Assembly: GCA_963782415.1 (NCBI GenBank)
Contig: CAWAJT010000004.1
Location: 558,001 to 622,000 of the forward strand
Length of the DNA stretch: 64,000 nt
Origin: Bog-473 sp963782415
GTDB taxonomy: Bacteria > Actinomycetota > Acidimicrobiia > Acidimicrobiales > RAAP-2
Direction of reading: 5' to 3'
Positions 8,241 to 16,699 of this stretch are shown here, piece by piece. The notes beneath the pieces are model-generated. The model was not told where the DNA came from. It saw nothing but the letters and a program-made list of their open reading frames with translations, and did no database searches. The position numbers were made by a program, and so were the translations under genes. The first letter of the stretch is position 1. Each line of letters starts with the position of its first letter.

Positions 8241-8558
8241 GTGATCTTCAACGTGGTCAGGCAGCCGGTGCGGGCGAAGTACGCGGACGACTTCGCGTCG
8301 CTGATCGCGGACTACATCGCGGCCTCCCGGGCCGAGCCGGGCAATCTGTTTTTCGACTGGTGCCGGAGTGCGGACGACCCGAACCTGTGGTTCCTCATTG
8401 AAGGATTCCGCGACGCAGAGGCAGGAGAGGCGCATGTGGCATCCGACCATTTCAAGGCCGCCATGGCGGAGATGCCCCGCTTGCTCGCGGCCGCGCCCGA
8501 AATCATCCATGTCGACACACCCGGAGAGGGCTGGGGTCAGGTGAGCGAAGGGTCCTGA
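8241..8558 (+). CDS. Antibiotic biosynthesis monooxygenase (ABM) domain protein
   Basis: 105 aa, GTG 8241 preceded by AGGAGG at 8230-8235. The single dimeric alpha/beta-barrel ABM domain is recognised by SRAEPGNLFFDWCRSADDPN, FLIEGFRDAEAGEAH and VASDHFKAAM. Such small proteins are cofactor-free monooxygenases, heme-degrading enzymes or uncharacterised partners of oxygenase pathways. It is last in the SDR-CMD-SnoaL-P450-ABM operon and converges with the aldolase gene 14 bp downstream. Confidence 0.82.
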   Translation: MIFNVVRQPVRAKYADDFASLIADYIAASRAEPGNLFFDWCRSADDPNLWFLIEGFRDAEAGEAHVASDHFKAAMAEMPRLLAAAPEIIHVDTPGEGWGQVSEGS

Positions 8559-8572
8559 ACCCGGGGGAGCGC

Positions 8573-9343
8573 TCAGTCCTGCAGCAGGTCGGGCTGTACT
8601 GTCACGATCCAGTCGTAGAGCGGCTGGAAGGCCCGCCAGCCCGCCATCGGCGGTCCCACCTGGCCGGCAGTCTTCGCGGCATGCGCGGCGTCGATCAGGA
8701 CGGGATCGCCTGCGGCCTCGGCCAGGAGCTGCGCCTGGCAGGACCGCTCCATCGTGATGAACCACCAGGCCGCTTCGTCGACAGACGTGGTTGCCACGGT
8801 CAAGAGCCCGTGGTTCGACAAAATGACGGCTTTGTTGCCGCCGAGTGCATGGGCCAGGCGTTTGCCCTCTTCGACATCGAGCACGGCGCCGGTGTAGTCG
8901 TCGAACAGCGCGTGATCGCCGTAGAACGCGCAGGCGTCCTGCGTGAGTGGATCGAGCAGGCGGCGCAGCGACGACCATGCCTTGCCGTACACGGAGTGGG
9001 CGTGGGCCGCGGCCACGACATCTGGGCGCGCGGCGTGAATCTGTGAATGGATGGCGAAGGCGGCGGCGTTGACCGGCCAGGTGCCGTCGACGACCTCGCC
9101 CCGCTCGTTAACCAGAATCAGGTCCTTGACTCGGATCAGTTTGAAGTTCATGCCGAGCGGGTTGACCCAGAAATGACCCGCAAGCTCGGGATCGTGTGCG
9201 GTGATGTGGCCGGCAATGCCCTCGTCGAACCCGAAATGCCCGAAGAGCCGGAACGCGGCAGCGAGGCGCTCCTTGCGGTGCCGGCGCTCGTCCTCGGGGT
9301 TGTCGAATGTGGGAAATGTCGCCGGGACGCGGTCTGACGGCAC
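8573..9343 (-). CDS. Class II aldolase/adducin family protein
   Basis: 256 aa, GTG 9343. The metal-site signatures are HAHS (His 114 and 116) and SNHG (His 178), with DGTWPVNAAAFAIHSQI before them. The usual catalytic Glu position in this last stretch is not obvious (AAFAIH). Family members are fuculose-phosphate-type aldolases, decarboxylases or hydroxyketone-modifying enzymes. This branch, often placed in P450 and CoA catabolic clusters, has no assigned substrate. It is a single-gene unit between the P450 operon (convergent) and the DUF35/thiolase pair. Confidence 0.8.
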   Translation of the reverse strand: MPSDRVPATFPTFDNPEDERRHRKERLAAAFRLFGHFGFDEGIAGHITAHDPELAGHFWVNPLGMNFKLIRVKDLILVNERGEVVDGTWPVNAAAFAIHSQIHAARPDVVAAAHAHSVYGKAWSSLRRLLDPLTQDACAFYGDHALFDDYTGAVLDVEEGKRLAHALGGNKAVILSNHGLLTVATTSVDEAAWWFITMERSCQAQLLAEAAGDPVLIDAAHAAKTAGQVGPPMAGWRAFQPLYDWIVTVQPDLLQD

Positions 9344-9410
9344 AGTTTCATCCTACGGCCAGATCGACGGGGGACGACGGTACGGCCGCGATCCAGCCCT
9401 GCGGACAGGG

Positions 9411-9827
9411 CTATGCAGGTGCGAAATACGGCAGCATGATCTCGTCGGACGCAGCGTGGAACTCCACTGCCAGTCGGAGACCCTCGCAGAGCGCTTCAGG
9501 CTCGCACCCGACGACGGCGCTCAACATCCAGAATCCTTCATCGAGACGGACCACGGCCGGCGCGTACGGAACCCGGAATGATGGCTCAGGCGGTCGCCAA
9601 ACCACGGTCCAGCTGTAGAGCCAACCTTTGCCGGCGCTCGACTCCCACACCGGCTCGCTCGCGTGGCACTGCGCGCAGACGGCGAACGCGCCGAGGCCAC
9701 GGTAGGAGCAGGCGACGCAGCGCTGATAGCGCAGTTCGTGCTGCCGGCACCCTTCCCAGTACGCCGCGGTTCGGAGACTCGGCCGCGGAGCAGGAGTGCC
9801 CTGAGGCTGCGGAAGGAGCGCAGTCAC
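9411..9827 (-). CDS. Zn-ribbon/OB-fold protein (DUF35 family), thiolase partner
   Basis: 138 aa, start 9827. The N-terminal rubredoxin-like zinc ribbon has Cys37, Cys40, Cys51 and Cys54 (RCVAC...VCAQC). It is followed by an OB-fold with GKGWLYSWTVVWRPP and a C-terminal acidic strand region. Members are usually encoded next to a thiolase or lipid-transfer-protein gene and form a complex with it (ChsH2-like DUF35 domains and archaeal HMG-CoA synthase/thiolase partners are known cases). Here the thiolase lies immediately upstream, with a gap of 6 bp, so both are one transcription unit. Confidence 0.85.
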   Translation of the reverse strand: MTALLPQPQGTPAPRPSLRTAAYWEGCRQHELRYQRCVACSYRGLGAFAVCAQCHASEPVWESSAGKGWLYSWTVVWRPPEPSFRVPYAPAVVRLDEGFWMLSAVVGCEPEALCEGLRLAVEFHAASDEIMLPYFAPA

Positions 9828-9833
9828 GGCCGC

Positions 9834-11013
9834 TCACGTCCTAGGAGCAGGACGTCGCAGAAGAGCGCGCCCGAACCCCCATTGGAGCACAGGGCAATTT
9901 CCCGTGCCCTCGACCTGGGCGCTCACGCACGAGCCTCGGAGCTGTTGGGTGGCTCTGACGATCCGCTGGAGCTGCTGCGCATTGATCCCGGGATGGCTGA
10001 ACGACATCGTCCCACCATCCGTCGTGACTGGCAGTGTCGAGTCCGGTGCGATGTTCCCGTCCATGATGAACGGTCCGCCCTCGCCGGGGAGGCAGAAGCC
10101 GAACGCCTCGAGTTGCCGTATGATCTCGAAGGAGAACGGGTCATAGAGCTCCGCCACGTCCACGTCGCTGGGTCCGATACCGGCCATGGAGAACGCGGCT
10201 GCAGCTGCCCGCGCGGCCGACGAGCCCGAACGGTGCCGCGTCCGGCCGTGATCGGAAATCCCAGACCGGCGCCACGACGTAGGCGGGGCCGAAAGAGTCG
10301 CTGGCGCCCCCGTGAATCCACACCGGCGCCTCGCAGTCGCCCGCCCGCTCAGCTTTCACCAGAACGATGGCGCAGCCGCCCTCCGAAGTGGTGGCGCAGT
10401 CGAGGAGGTGGAACGGATCGGCCACCATGCGTGACGCCAGGATGTCGTCGGCACTGAACGGTCCGCGGCCCGTGTAAACCGCGTCGGGATTCATATGCCC
10501 GTTGGTTCTGATGACGGCGGCAGCCGTCGCCATCTGCTCGGGAGTGGTGCCATAGGTGAGCATGTGGCGACGAGCCATGAGCGCGAACTCCGCTGCGGTG
10601 AACATCCCATAGCCGACGACGAGCTCGTTGGCGGGCCGGGTCCACGGGGCGGTGGAGGATCGATCGGAATGGACGCCGGCGCCACCGCCGGCGATCAGGA
10701 CCACCTCGCACTGACCGGTGACGATGAGCGCCGCCGCATCGAGCAGGGAGGGGATACCCATGGAGCTGGGCCGCCTGGTGCATGGGCCGAGGCCCAGCTC
10801 AAGGGCGATCTGCGCGCAGTCGGTCCCGACGACACCGTCCACCTCATGGGGTCCGACGCCGGCGTCGGCCAACGCGCCGAGGGCTCCGACGAGTGCAATC
10901 GACACCGAGTCGTGACCGGGAAGAGCGCGCGCCTGCACCGTGTTGTGCACCCCGGCGATTGCGACGCCGGCAAAGGGGTGCGATGACGGGCGCACAGGGG
11001 CATACTCTCGCAC
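9834..11013 (-). pseudogene. Thiolase-like lipid-transfer protein, interrupted by one frameshift
   Basis: Two frames together make a complete thiolase of about 392 aa. The N-terminal part (11013 to about 10230) ends near FRSRPDAAPFG. The C-terminal part resumes as SSAARAAAAAFSMAGIGPSD. Skipping one C in TTCGGG-C-TCG around 10222-10230 restores the frame. The N-terminal half shows GHDSVSIALVGALGALADAG and VVGTDCAQ. Where an acetyl-transferring thiolase has its nucleophilic Cys, this protein reads SSMGIPSLLDAA, so it looks like the SCP2-thiolase/lipid-transfer type that works with a DUF35 partner. DUF35 follows directly. The start (GTG 11013) is uncertain. It may be intact if the extra base is an assembly error. 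Confidence 0.75.
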
Positions 11014-11163
11014 CCCGGCGCTGGAGACAGGGACGCCTTTGTGGGCGGAATGCGAAAGCCGCCGCCTGCCTCAACAACACGCTTCTTCAGCGCTAGCCTG
11101 CGCTCCTTCGGGAACGGCGAAGGTATGCATCGTCGGACCGTTGCGGTGGAGGGTGGAGAGATC

Positions 11164-12693
11164 GTGGGCGTCACGTTGCGGAGCGGTACGAAGCACCGGA
11201 GACAGCTCCGGTCAATGATCGGCGCCGGCTTTCTGATGACGCTGGTGGTCACGGCCGGCGCCGGTGCCACGGTCAGCGCTGGAGCGGCTGAGGCGGCAGC
11301 TCCACCTCTGCCTGCCGCTGCGGCTCCCGTTGTGAGCGTTGTGAGCACGCACATCGACTGGTCGCCCTGCCCTAAGGTCGCAGGGTTCCAGTGTGGCACG
11401 TTGGCAGTCCCGCTGGACTATCACCACCCGGCACGGGGTTCGGTGCGGCTCGCGGTCATCGAACACCCCGTTGCACAGAGTAGAGGTGTCATCGTCTTCA
11501 ATCCCGGCGGTCCCGGGGAGAGCGGCGTATCGATTCTGCCGATATTGGCCTCACTCGTGCCAAGTGCTGTCAAGGAGCATTTCACCCTTGTCAGCTTCGA
11601 CGAGCGCGGTACCGGGTCGAGCGAACCGCTGCTCTGTGGGCCCTCTGCCGCTGCGGCGAGTAGTGCCATTGCCGGAACGGCCGCCGCGACCCTAACGTTC
11701 TCCGGGCTGGCTGATGCATGTCTGTCCTCGGCGCCGGCATTGTTTCCGACAGTGAACACGACGACGTCGGCACGCGACATGGAACAGCTGCGCATAGGGC
11801 TCGGCGTCGCGCGCATCGACTACTACGGCATGTCCTATGGCACGGCACTCGGATCCGTCTATGCGCATCTCTTCCCGAGCCACATCCGCTCCATGGTCCT
11901 CGACGGGGCGGTCGACGCGAATCTCAGCCTGGTCGCCGCCGCCACGGCTGAAGCGCCCGCAATACAGACCGCCCTGCTGCACGCGCTGCAGAGCTGTCCC
12001 GCCACGCCGGGTTGCCCGTTGGGGGCGGATCCCGTGAGCTTCTACCGGAACCTCCAGCAGCGTCTGCTGGCGGCACCGCTGCCGGCACCCGGCGGGGGCG
12101 ACACGACACCGGTCACAGCGGGCGATCTGTCCACGGCCTCGTTGCTGTACCTGTCTGCACCGAACTTCACGCCCGGGTACTTTCCGGCGCTGGCCGCGGC
12201 CGCGGCTGGCAACGGCGAGCCCCTCCGCTCCGTCGCGCTGGGGTTGGAGGACGACCTCAACGGAGCGTCGCTCGTGGGTCCGCTCTGGACGATCATGTGC
12301 GGCGATGCCGCCATCCACCCCTCCGCGAGAGCGACGGCAGCACTGGCACGTTCACTGGCGGCGCAGTTCCCGCTCGGCGGTGCCGAAGCGGTGGCCAACA
12401 ACCTCATCGCATGCCCTGGTTGGCCCCGCTCGGCCAAGCCGATCGCCCACCTCTCGCCCAACGGAACGCCGACGCCACTCGTGATCGGGAACGTCTTCGA
12501 CCCCAACACCCCGTACGTCATCGCCCCTCAGCTGGCAGCCGCGGTCGGGGGTCGACTGGTCACGTACGTCGGTTACGGGCACACCTGGTTGCTGAACGGG
12601 TCGACGAACGACTGCATGGACAACGTGGTGACGTCCTATTTCCTCCATGGTGTCGTGCCGGCGAAGGGCACACGCTGCAACGCTTCGACATAG
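11164..12693 (+). CDS. Secreted alpha/beta hydrolase, tripeptidyl-aminopeptidase (S33) type
   Basis: 509 aa from GTG 11164, chosen because GGAGAG lies 5-10 bases upstream and a signal peptide follows (basic KHRRQLR, hydrophobic GAGFLMTLVVTAGAGATV, then an Ala-rich region). Features are NPGGPGESG (oxyanion region), FDERGTGSS, the nucleophile elbow YGMSYGT (Ser near 223), and a C-terminal TAP-like domain with VFDPNTPY and GYGHTW (acid and base). Relatives are exported peptidases or esterases such as mycobacterial Hip1/CaeA. It is not obviously part of a catabolic operon; it is divergent from the thiolase and convergent with the TetR gene. ATG 11125 is an alternative start. Confidence 0.82.
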   Translation: MGVTLRSGTKHRRQLRSMIGAGFLMTLVVTAGAGATVSAGAAEAAAPPLPAAAAPVVSVVSTHIDWSPCPKVAGFQCGTLAVPLDYHHPARGSVRLAVIEHPVAQSRGVIVFNPGGPGESGVSILPILASLVPSAVKEHFTLVSFDERGTGSSEPLLCGPSAAAASSAIAGTAAATLTFSGLADACLSSAPALFPTVNTTTSARDMEQLRIGLGVARIDYYGMSYGTALGSVYAHLFPSHIRSMVLDGAVDANLSLVAAATAEAPAIQTALLHALQSCPATPGCPLGADPVSFYRNLQQRLLAAPLPAPGGGDTTPVTAGDLSTASLLYLSAPNFTPGYFPALAAAAAGNGEPLRSVALGLEDDLNGASLVGPLWTIMCGDAAIHPSARATAALARSLAAQFPLGGAEAVANNLIACPGWPRSAKPIAHLSPNGTPTPLVIGNVFDPNTPYVIAPQLAAAVGGRLVTYVGYGHTWLLNGSTNDCMDNVVTSYFLHGVVPAKGTRCNAST

Positions 12694-12732
12694 TACCGGG
12701 GGCGAATGGCGGTTGCTGTCTGGGGTGTCCGT

Positions 12733-13368
12733 TCAGCGTTGCGGCCCTTCTACGGCGGTGAGGAACTCTTCGACGAAGGCGACGGTGTCGGCGTGGCCGG
12801 TGGACATCCCCAGCATTTCTTCCTCAATGACCAGAAACTGTGAGATCGCCGTGATGAGCACGGTGCAGACCATCGGCGGGTAGCGCTCCTGATCGATCTC
12901 GTAGCGTTCGAACAGGGTGCGGATGGCTCTGAGCTGGTCGGAGCGAAATCGCTCCGCCGATGACAGGATCTCGGCCCGTATCGCCTTACTGCGTTTGCTC
13001 AGCGCAACGAATTCCATGGTCAGCGCAGTCCCTCGGGGCGCTCGGCTGAGGCCCCACAGCGCCCACAGCGGTTGGTCCGACAGAAATGCTTGGGCGCGGC
13101 GCTCAAGGCCTTGCTCGGCCCGGCGCCGGTACAGCGCCAGGAACAAATCGTCCATGGTGCGGAAGTAGTAGTGGACCAGTTGTGGCTTCAGACCCGCCTC
13201 GGAGGCAATGTGGCGCGAGGTGACGGCGGCGTAGCCTTCGTCGAGCATGACGCGCTCTGCCGCGTCCAGCAGGGCCGCCCTCGTCTTTGAGCCCTCAGTG
13301 CCAATGCGACGGCTGCTCTTCGACGGAGTCCCCTGGACGGATTCTTTGACGTGTGCGCTCGCGCTCAG
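12733..13368 (-). CDS. TetR-family transcriptional regulator
   Basis: About 211 aa. The DNA-binding domain spans TRAALLDAAERVMLDEGYAA, VTSRHIASEAGLKPQLVHYY and FRTMDDL. No ATG, GTG or TTG lies near the expected N-terminus. The best-placed start is CTG at 13368, which overlaps the SDR stop codon and has GGAGGG 8 bases upstream (inside the end of the SDR gene). The next in-frame standard start upstream, at 13443, would add 25 unlikely residues. It is last in the P450-SDR-TetR operon, so it may be a local repressor of that operon. The inverted repeat at 15414-15431 is a candidate site. Confidence 0.8.
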   Translation of the reverse strand: MSASAHVKESVQGTPSKSSRRIGTEGSKTRAALLDAAERVMLDEGYAAVTSRHIASEAGLKPQLVHYYFRTMDDLFLALYRRRAEQGLERRAQAFLSDQPLWALWGLSRAPRGTALTMEFVALSKRSKAIRAEILSSAERFRSDQLRAIRTLFERYEIDQERYPPMVCTVLITAISQFLVIEEEMLGMSTGHADTVAFVEEFLTAVEGPQR

Positions 13369-14111
13369 ATGTACATCCCTCCATTGACCCCGATGATCTG
13401 ACCTGTGATGTACCCGGCCTCCTCGGTGCAGAGGTAGGAACACGCTGACGCAATGTCGTCGGGCGTCCCAGCCCGGCCGAGGGGCACCATTCTGGCCATG
13501 GTCTCAATAGGCGGCACATCACCGTGCGCCTCTCCCTTCCGAGCCATCGGTGTGTCGACGATGGTAGGAGGGATGGTGTTCGCCGTGATGCCGCTGTGTG
13601 CCAGCTCTCGTGCCAACGCCTTGGTGAGCCCGATCACTCCCCCCTTCGACGCCACGTAGTGCGCCATGTTCGGGGCACCCGACTGTGCGCTCGACGACGA
13701 GATGGTGACGATCCGGCCCCACCCGGCGGCCACCATGTCCGCGATCGCCAGCTGGAGGCAGCTGAATGTGCCGGTCAGGTTCACCGCAATCAAGCGATCC
13801 CACTTCTCGGGTGAGATCTCCAGCACGGGGTCGAAGGCCTCCATCCCTGCACTGGTGACGACGATCGTCACGGGCCCGAGTTCGTCACGCACCGATACGT
13901 AGACTTGCTCGAGCGCCGCCCTATCGGCCACGTCGACCGCGTGACCGGTGACGCGCTTGGCCTGTGCCGCAAGGTTGTTGACGGCCCGACGAACACCGTC
14001 ACCGTCCAGATCGAGCAACGCGACAGCGTGCCCGTCCTCGGCGAGCCGACGAGCGACGCCGAGGCCGATACCCGATGCGGCCCCGGTGACGACGGCGACC
14101 CGGCCGCTCAT
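13365..14111 (-). CDS. Short-chain dehydrogenase/reductase (SDR)
   Basis: 248 aa, ATG 14111 overlapping the P450 stop (ATGA). The cofactor motif is TGAASGIG near residues 9-16, with LDLD after beta2 (NAD preference likely), TSAG in place of NNAG, catalytic TISSSSAQSG and HYVASK. The C-terminus GYITGQIIGVNGGMYI is typical of FabG-like members. It is translationally coupled to the P450, so the pair would hydroxylate and then oxidise the same carbon. Paralogues are at 5016 and 47170. Confidence 0.88.
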   Translation of the reverse strand: MSGRVAVVTGAASGIGLGVARRLAEDGHAVALLDLDGDGVRRAVNNLAAQAKRVTGHAVDVADRAALEQVYVSVRDELGPVTIVVTSAGMEAFDPVLEISPEKWDRLIAVNLTGTFSCLQLAIADMVAAGWGRIVTISSSSAQSGAPNMAHYVASKGGVIGLTKALARELAHSGITANTIPPTIVDTPMARKGEAHGDVPPIETMARMVPLGRAGTPDDIASACSYLCTEEAGYITGQIIGVNGGMYI

Positions 14112-15392
14112 GCCGACACCTCGGCCGGTGTGAACTCGATGTGGAGCGTGTGCAGGCCGCGGAAGATCCAGGTCGGCTCGTAGTGGTAGCGGCGCTCCGA
14201 GGGCGGGCCATGATGCTCCTCGGAGAGGCGGATGTCGTGCATGCGATCGAGGATGCGCTCCACGCTTACTCGGCCTTCGACCCGGGCCAGGGGGCCTCCC
14301 GGGCAGGCATGCGGACCACGTCCGAAGGCCAGGTGCACCTTCGCATTGGGACGGTCGACCCGGAACTCGTTCGGGCATTCGAACAGCCGGGGGTCGCGGT
14401 TGGCCGCCCCGTTGAGGAGCATGACGGGGGTGCCGGCGGCGATGTCGACCCCGGCCACGGTCGTGTTCCGCCGGGCCAGGCGGAAGTCCGCCTTCACCGG
14501 GCTCTCGATCCGCAGCGCCTCTTCGATGAACCCAGGGATGCGGTCCTTGTGGGCGCGCAGCTCGTCTTGTAGCTCCGGGTATTCACACAGGTACTTGAGC
14601 GCCATGGCCAAGAGGCGCGCTCGTCGTCTCCTGTCCCGCCGCGAACAGGAACGTCGACGTTCGCACGACCGACGTCACATCGGGCGTCGACCCGTCGGGA
14701 TAGGTGGCCTGGGCCAGGTCCGTCAGCACATCGCCCCGGGGGTCGCGTCGACGGTCCTCGATGTAGCGGGCAAATTCCTCGTCCAGCCAACCGAGCGCAT
14801 TGGCGCCCATACCTTCACCCTCCCCCCCAATTGGTCCCGGCCCGGTGCTCATCCCGAAACCAGCGCGAAAGCGCTCGTGGTCCTCCTCGGGCACACCCAG
14901 AACGTCGGCGACGACCAGCATGGCGAAAGGTTGCGAGTACGCACTGATGAACTCACACGTGCCCTGGGCGACGAACTCGTTGATCTGCTGATCGGCCAGT
15001 CGCCGCATGAACGCCTCGTTTTCGCGCAGCCGTTTCGGCGTCAGGAGCCGCATGATGAGGGAGCGCTCACGCGTGTGCATCGGCTGGTCCATGGTCACCA
15101 TGTGCTCGAACATCGGAAGCTGGTCGCGGTAGGTGTCGATGATGTCCCCCACGTCGTCTCCCTCCAGCGGCACGGGAAAGGCGGCGAACGGGCCAATCAC
15201 CGAGTTGCACGAGGAGAACTCGTCGGGGTTGAGATAGATCTCCGCTGCTTCCTCGTAGCCCGAGACCGCCACGACGCCGTGGTGGGGGGTCGACAGGACC
15301 GGGCACTTCGAGCGCAGATGGTCGAAGTACGGATAAGGGTCCTCCAGCAAGGATGCGTCGGCGAAGAAATCCACCGTGTCGTAGTCGGTCAT
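14108..15392 (-). pseudogene. Cytochrome P450, interrupted by one frameshift in the I-helix
   Basis: The ATG is at 15392. The first frame runs to FLFAAGQETT and then goes off frame. The second frame resumes as RLLAMALKYLCEYPEL and continues to the end. Dropping one A in ACGACG-A-GCGCGC near 14621 restores a complete P450 of about 427 aa. Key motifs are all present: AGQETT, EEALR, and AFGRGPHACPGG for the heme Cys. It is a close relative of the P450 at 6857, and is followed by a coupled SDR and a TetR gene. The 4-bp ATGA coupling and full-length flanks argue that the gene is otherwise under selection, so the extra base could be an assembly error. Confidence 0.82.
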
Positions 15393-15413
15393 GCGGTCGC
15401 TCCCGTCCCCGAA

Positions 15414-15431
15414 GCTGAGCGGTCGCTCAGC
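15414..15431. promoter_or_regulatory. Inverted-repeat operator candidate upstream of the P450-SDR-TetR operon
   Basis: GCTGAGC (15414-15420) and GCTCAGC (15425-15431) form a perfect 7-bp inverted repeat around GGTC, 22 bp upstream of the P450 ATG. A degenerate second copy (GCTGTACGGTTGCTTAGC) follows directly upstream. TGAGCG-N-CGCTCA-like sites are usual for TetR proteins, and the operon encodes one at 12733. Confidence 0.5.
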
Positions 15432-15540
15432 ATTTGCTGTACGGTTGCTTAGCATTCGGCGTCGAGGCGCGTCAACGGCACCTGCGACAGGCGGTGCGGG
15501 TGGCCCCGTTGTTCTTGGTGCGTGTGGTGCGCGGGCGCGC

Positions 15541-16587
15541 CTAGCGGCCGGCCTGCGCCAGGCGCAGCCGGGGCTGATTGGCAGCGAGCGCGCCCGCTCG
15601 CAGATGACGGATGGTCTGACGGTACGAACCCGTGAGGCTGTCCTCGCAGTACGTCAAGCCGTTGTCGAGGCAGAACGTCCTGACAATGCTCTGGGCTCGG
15701 GACAGATTTGGCCTGGGCATGCTCGGGAAGAGGTGATGCTCAATCTGGAAGTTGAGACCGCCCAGGGCGACATTGGTGAACCAGCCTCCGGCCACATTGC
15801 GCGAGGAAATGACCTGCCGTCGGACGAAGCTCAGCGGGAGGTCCGGATCGATGAGTGGCATCCCCTTGTGATTGGGGGCGAAGCTGCACCCGAGATAGAC
15901 GGAGAACACAACCTGCTGAATGAGGATGAAGATCACCGCCTTCAGGGGGGACAGGACCCAGAAGATCACGGCCAGATAGAGGGCAGCGTGCATGCCGAGG
16001 AGCGCGCCCTCAAGAAGGGCTGTCCTGTTGCGCTGGCGGATCAACCGTTGGATCCCGAGTACGTAGATCCCCGTACTGCGCAGCACCATCAGGGGAAAGA
16101 ACAACGGGGCCTGCCATTTCGTCATGAAGCGGGATAGCCGGTTGGCAGTCGGGAGCTGCCCGTCTGCGCCCGGCACGGAGATACCGCCGTCGCCGACATC
16201 GGGATCGCGGCCCACCTCGTTGGGATGCGCATGGTGTGCGCTGTGCTTGGGAACCCACCAGCCAAAGCTCATCCCGATCAGCACGTTGCCCACGGCGAGA
16301 CCGAGGTACCGGTTCCATCGGCGCGAGCGAAAGACCCCGTGATGACCCGCGTCGTGGCCGACGAATCCGAGTTGGGTGAAGGCCAGGCCCAAGAAGGCTG
16401 CGATGCCGAGTGCCCACCACGAACTCCCGATGAGGATCAATCCGGCGAACCCCAATCCGAAGGCGGCAACGGTGAGCGGGATCATGATGCCGTAGTAACC
16501 AAAGCGGCGGTTGAGCAAGCCAGCCTCGCGCACGCGCGCCGCGAGAACTCCGAAATCCGCTGTTGTTTCGATGGTTGCCGCTTCCAC
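15541..16587 (-). CDS. Membrane fatty acid desaturase
   Basis: 348 aa, GTG 16587 with GGGAGG upstream. It has three histidine boxes: HDAGHH (78-83), HSAHH (115-119) and QIEHH (281-285). Four or so hydrophobic stretches surround them (for example PLTVAAFGLGFAGLILIG). The QxxHH third box places it with the linoleoyl/acyl-CoA and front-end type desaturases, such as mycobacterial DesA3-like enzymes, that use O2 and a di-iron centre on membrane-bound acyl chains. It needs an electron donor that is not adjacent. It is a single gene; the 17-bp motif at 16651-16667 lies 64 bp upstream. It could serve lipid membrane adaptation rather than catabolism. Confidence 0.88.
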   Translation of the reverse strand: MEAATIETTADFGVLAARVREAGLLNRRFGYYGIMIPLTVAAFGLGFAGLILIGSSWWALGIAAFLGLAFTQLGFVGHDAGHHGVFRSRRWNRYLGLAVGNVLIGMSFGWWVPKHSAHHAHPNEVGRDPDVGDGGISVPGADGQLPTANRLSRFMTKWQAPLFFPLMVLRSTGIYVLGIQRLIRQRNRTALLEGALLGMHAALYLAVIFWVLSPLKAVIFILIQQVVFSVYLGCSFAPNHKGMPLIDPDLPLSFVRRQVISSRNVAGGWFTNVALGGLNFQIEHHLFPSMPRPNLSRAQSIVRTFCLDNGLTYCEDSLTGSYRQTIRHLRAGALAANQPRLRLAQAGR

Positions 16588-16650
16588 GGTTGTGCCTCCC
16601 GCATTCTGTGTCGGGTGCTACCGGGACTGGGGCAACACTTCTCAGGGTAC

Positions 16651-16667
16651 GCCCGAGATTCTAGACC
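16651..16667. repeat. 17-bp motif GCCCGAGATTCTAGACC, copy 2
   Basis: Identical to 517-533 and in the same orientation relative to the minus-strand gene downstream (desaturase, 64 bp away). Its complement contains TAGAAT (16663-16658), a -10-like hexamer. The best -35-like hexamer (TTGCGC) is only 15 bp away, so promoter strength is doubtful. Confidence 0.45.
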
Positions 16668-16699
16668 CCCGCGGCGTCGCGCAATGCCGCGGGCGACTG

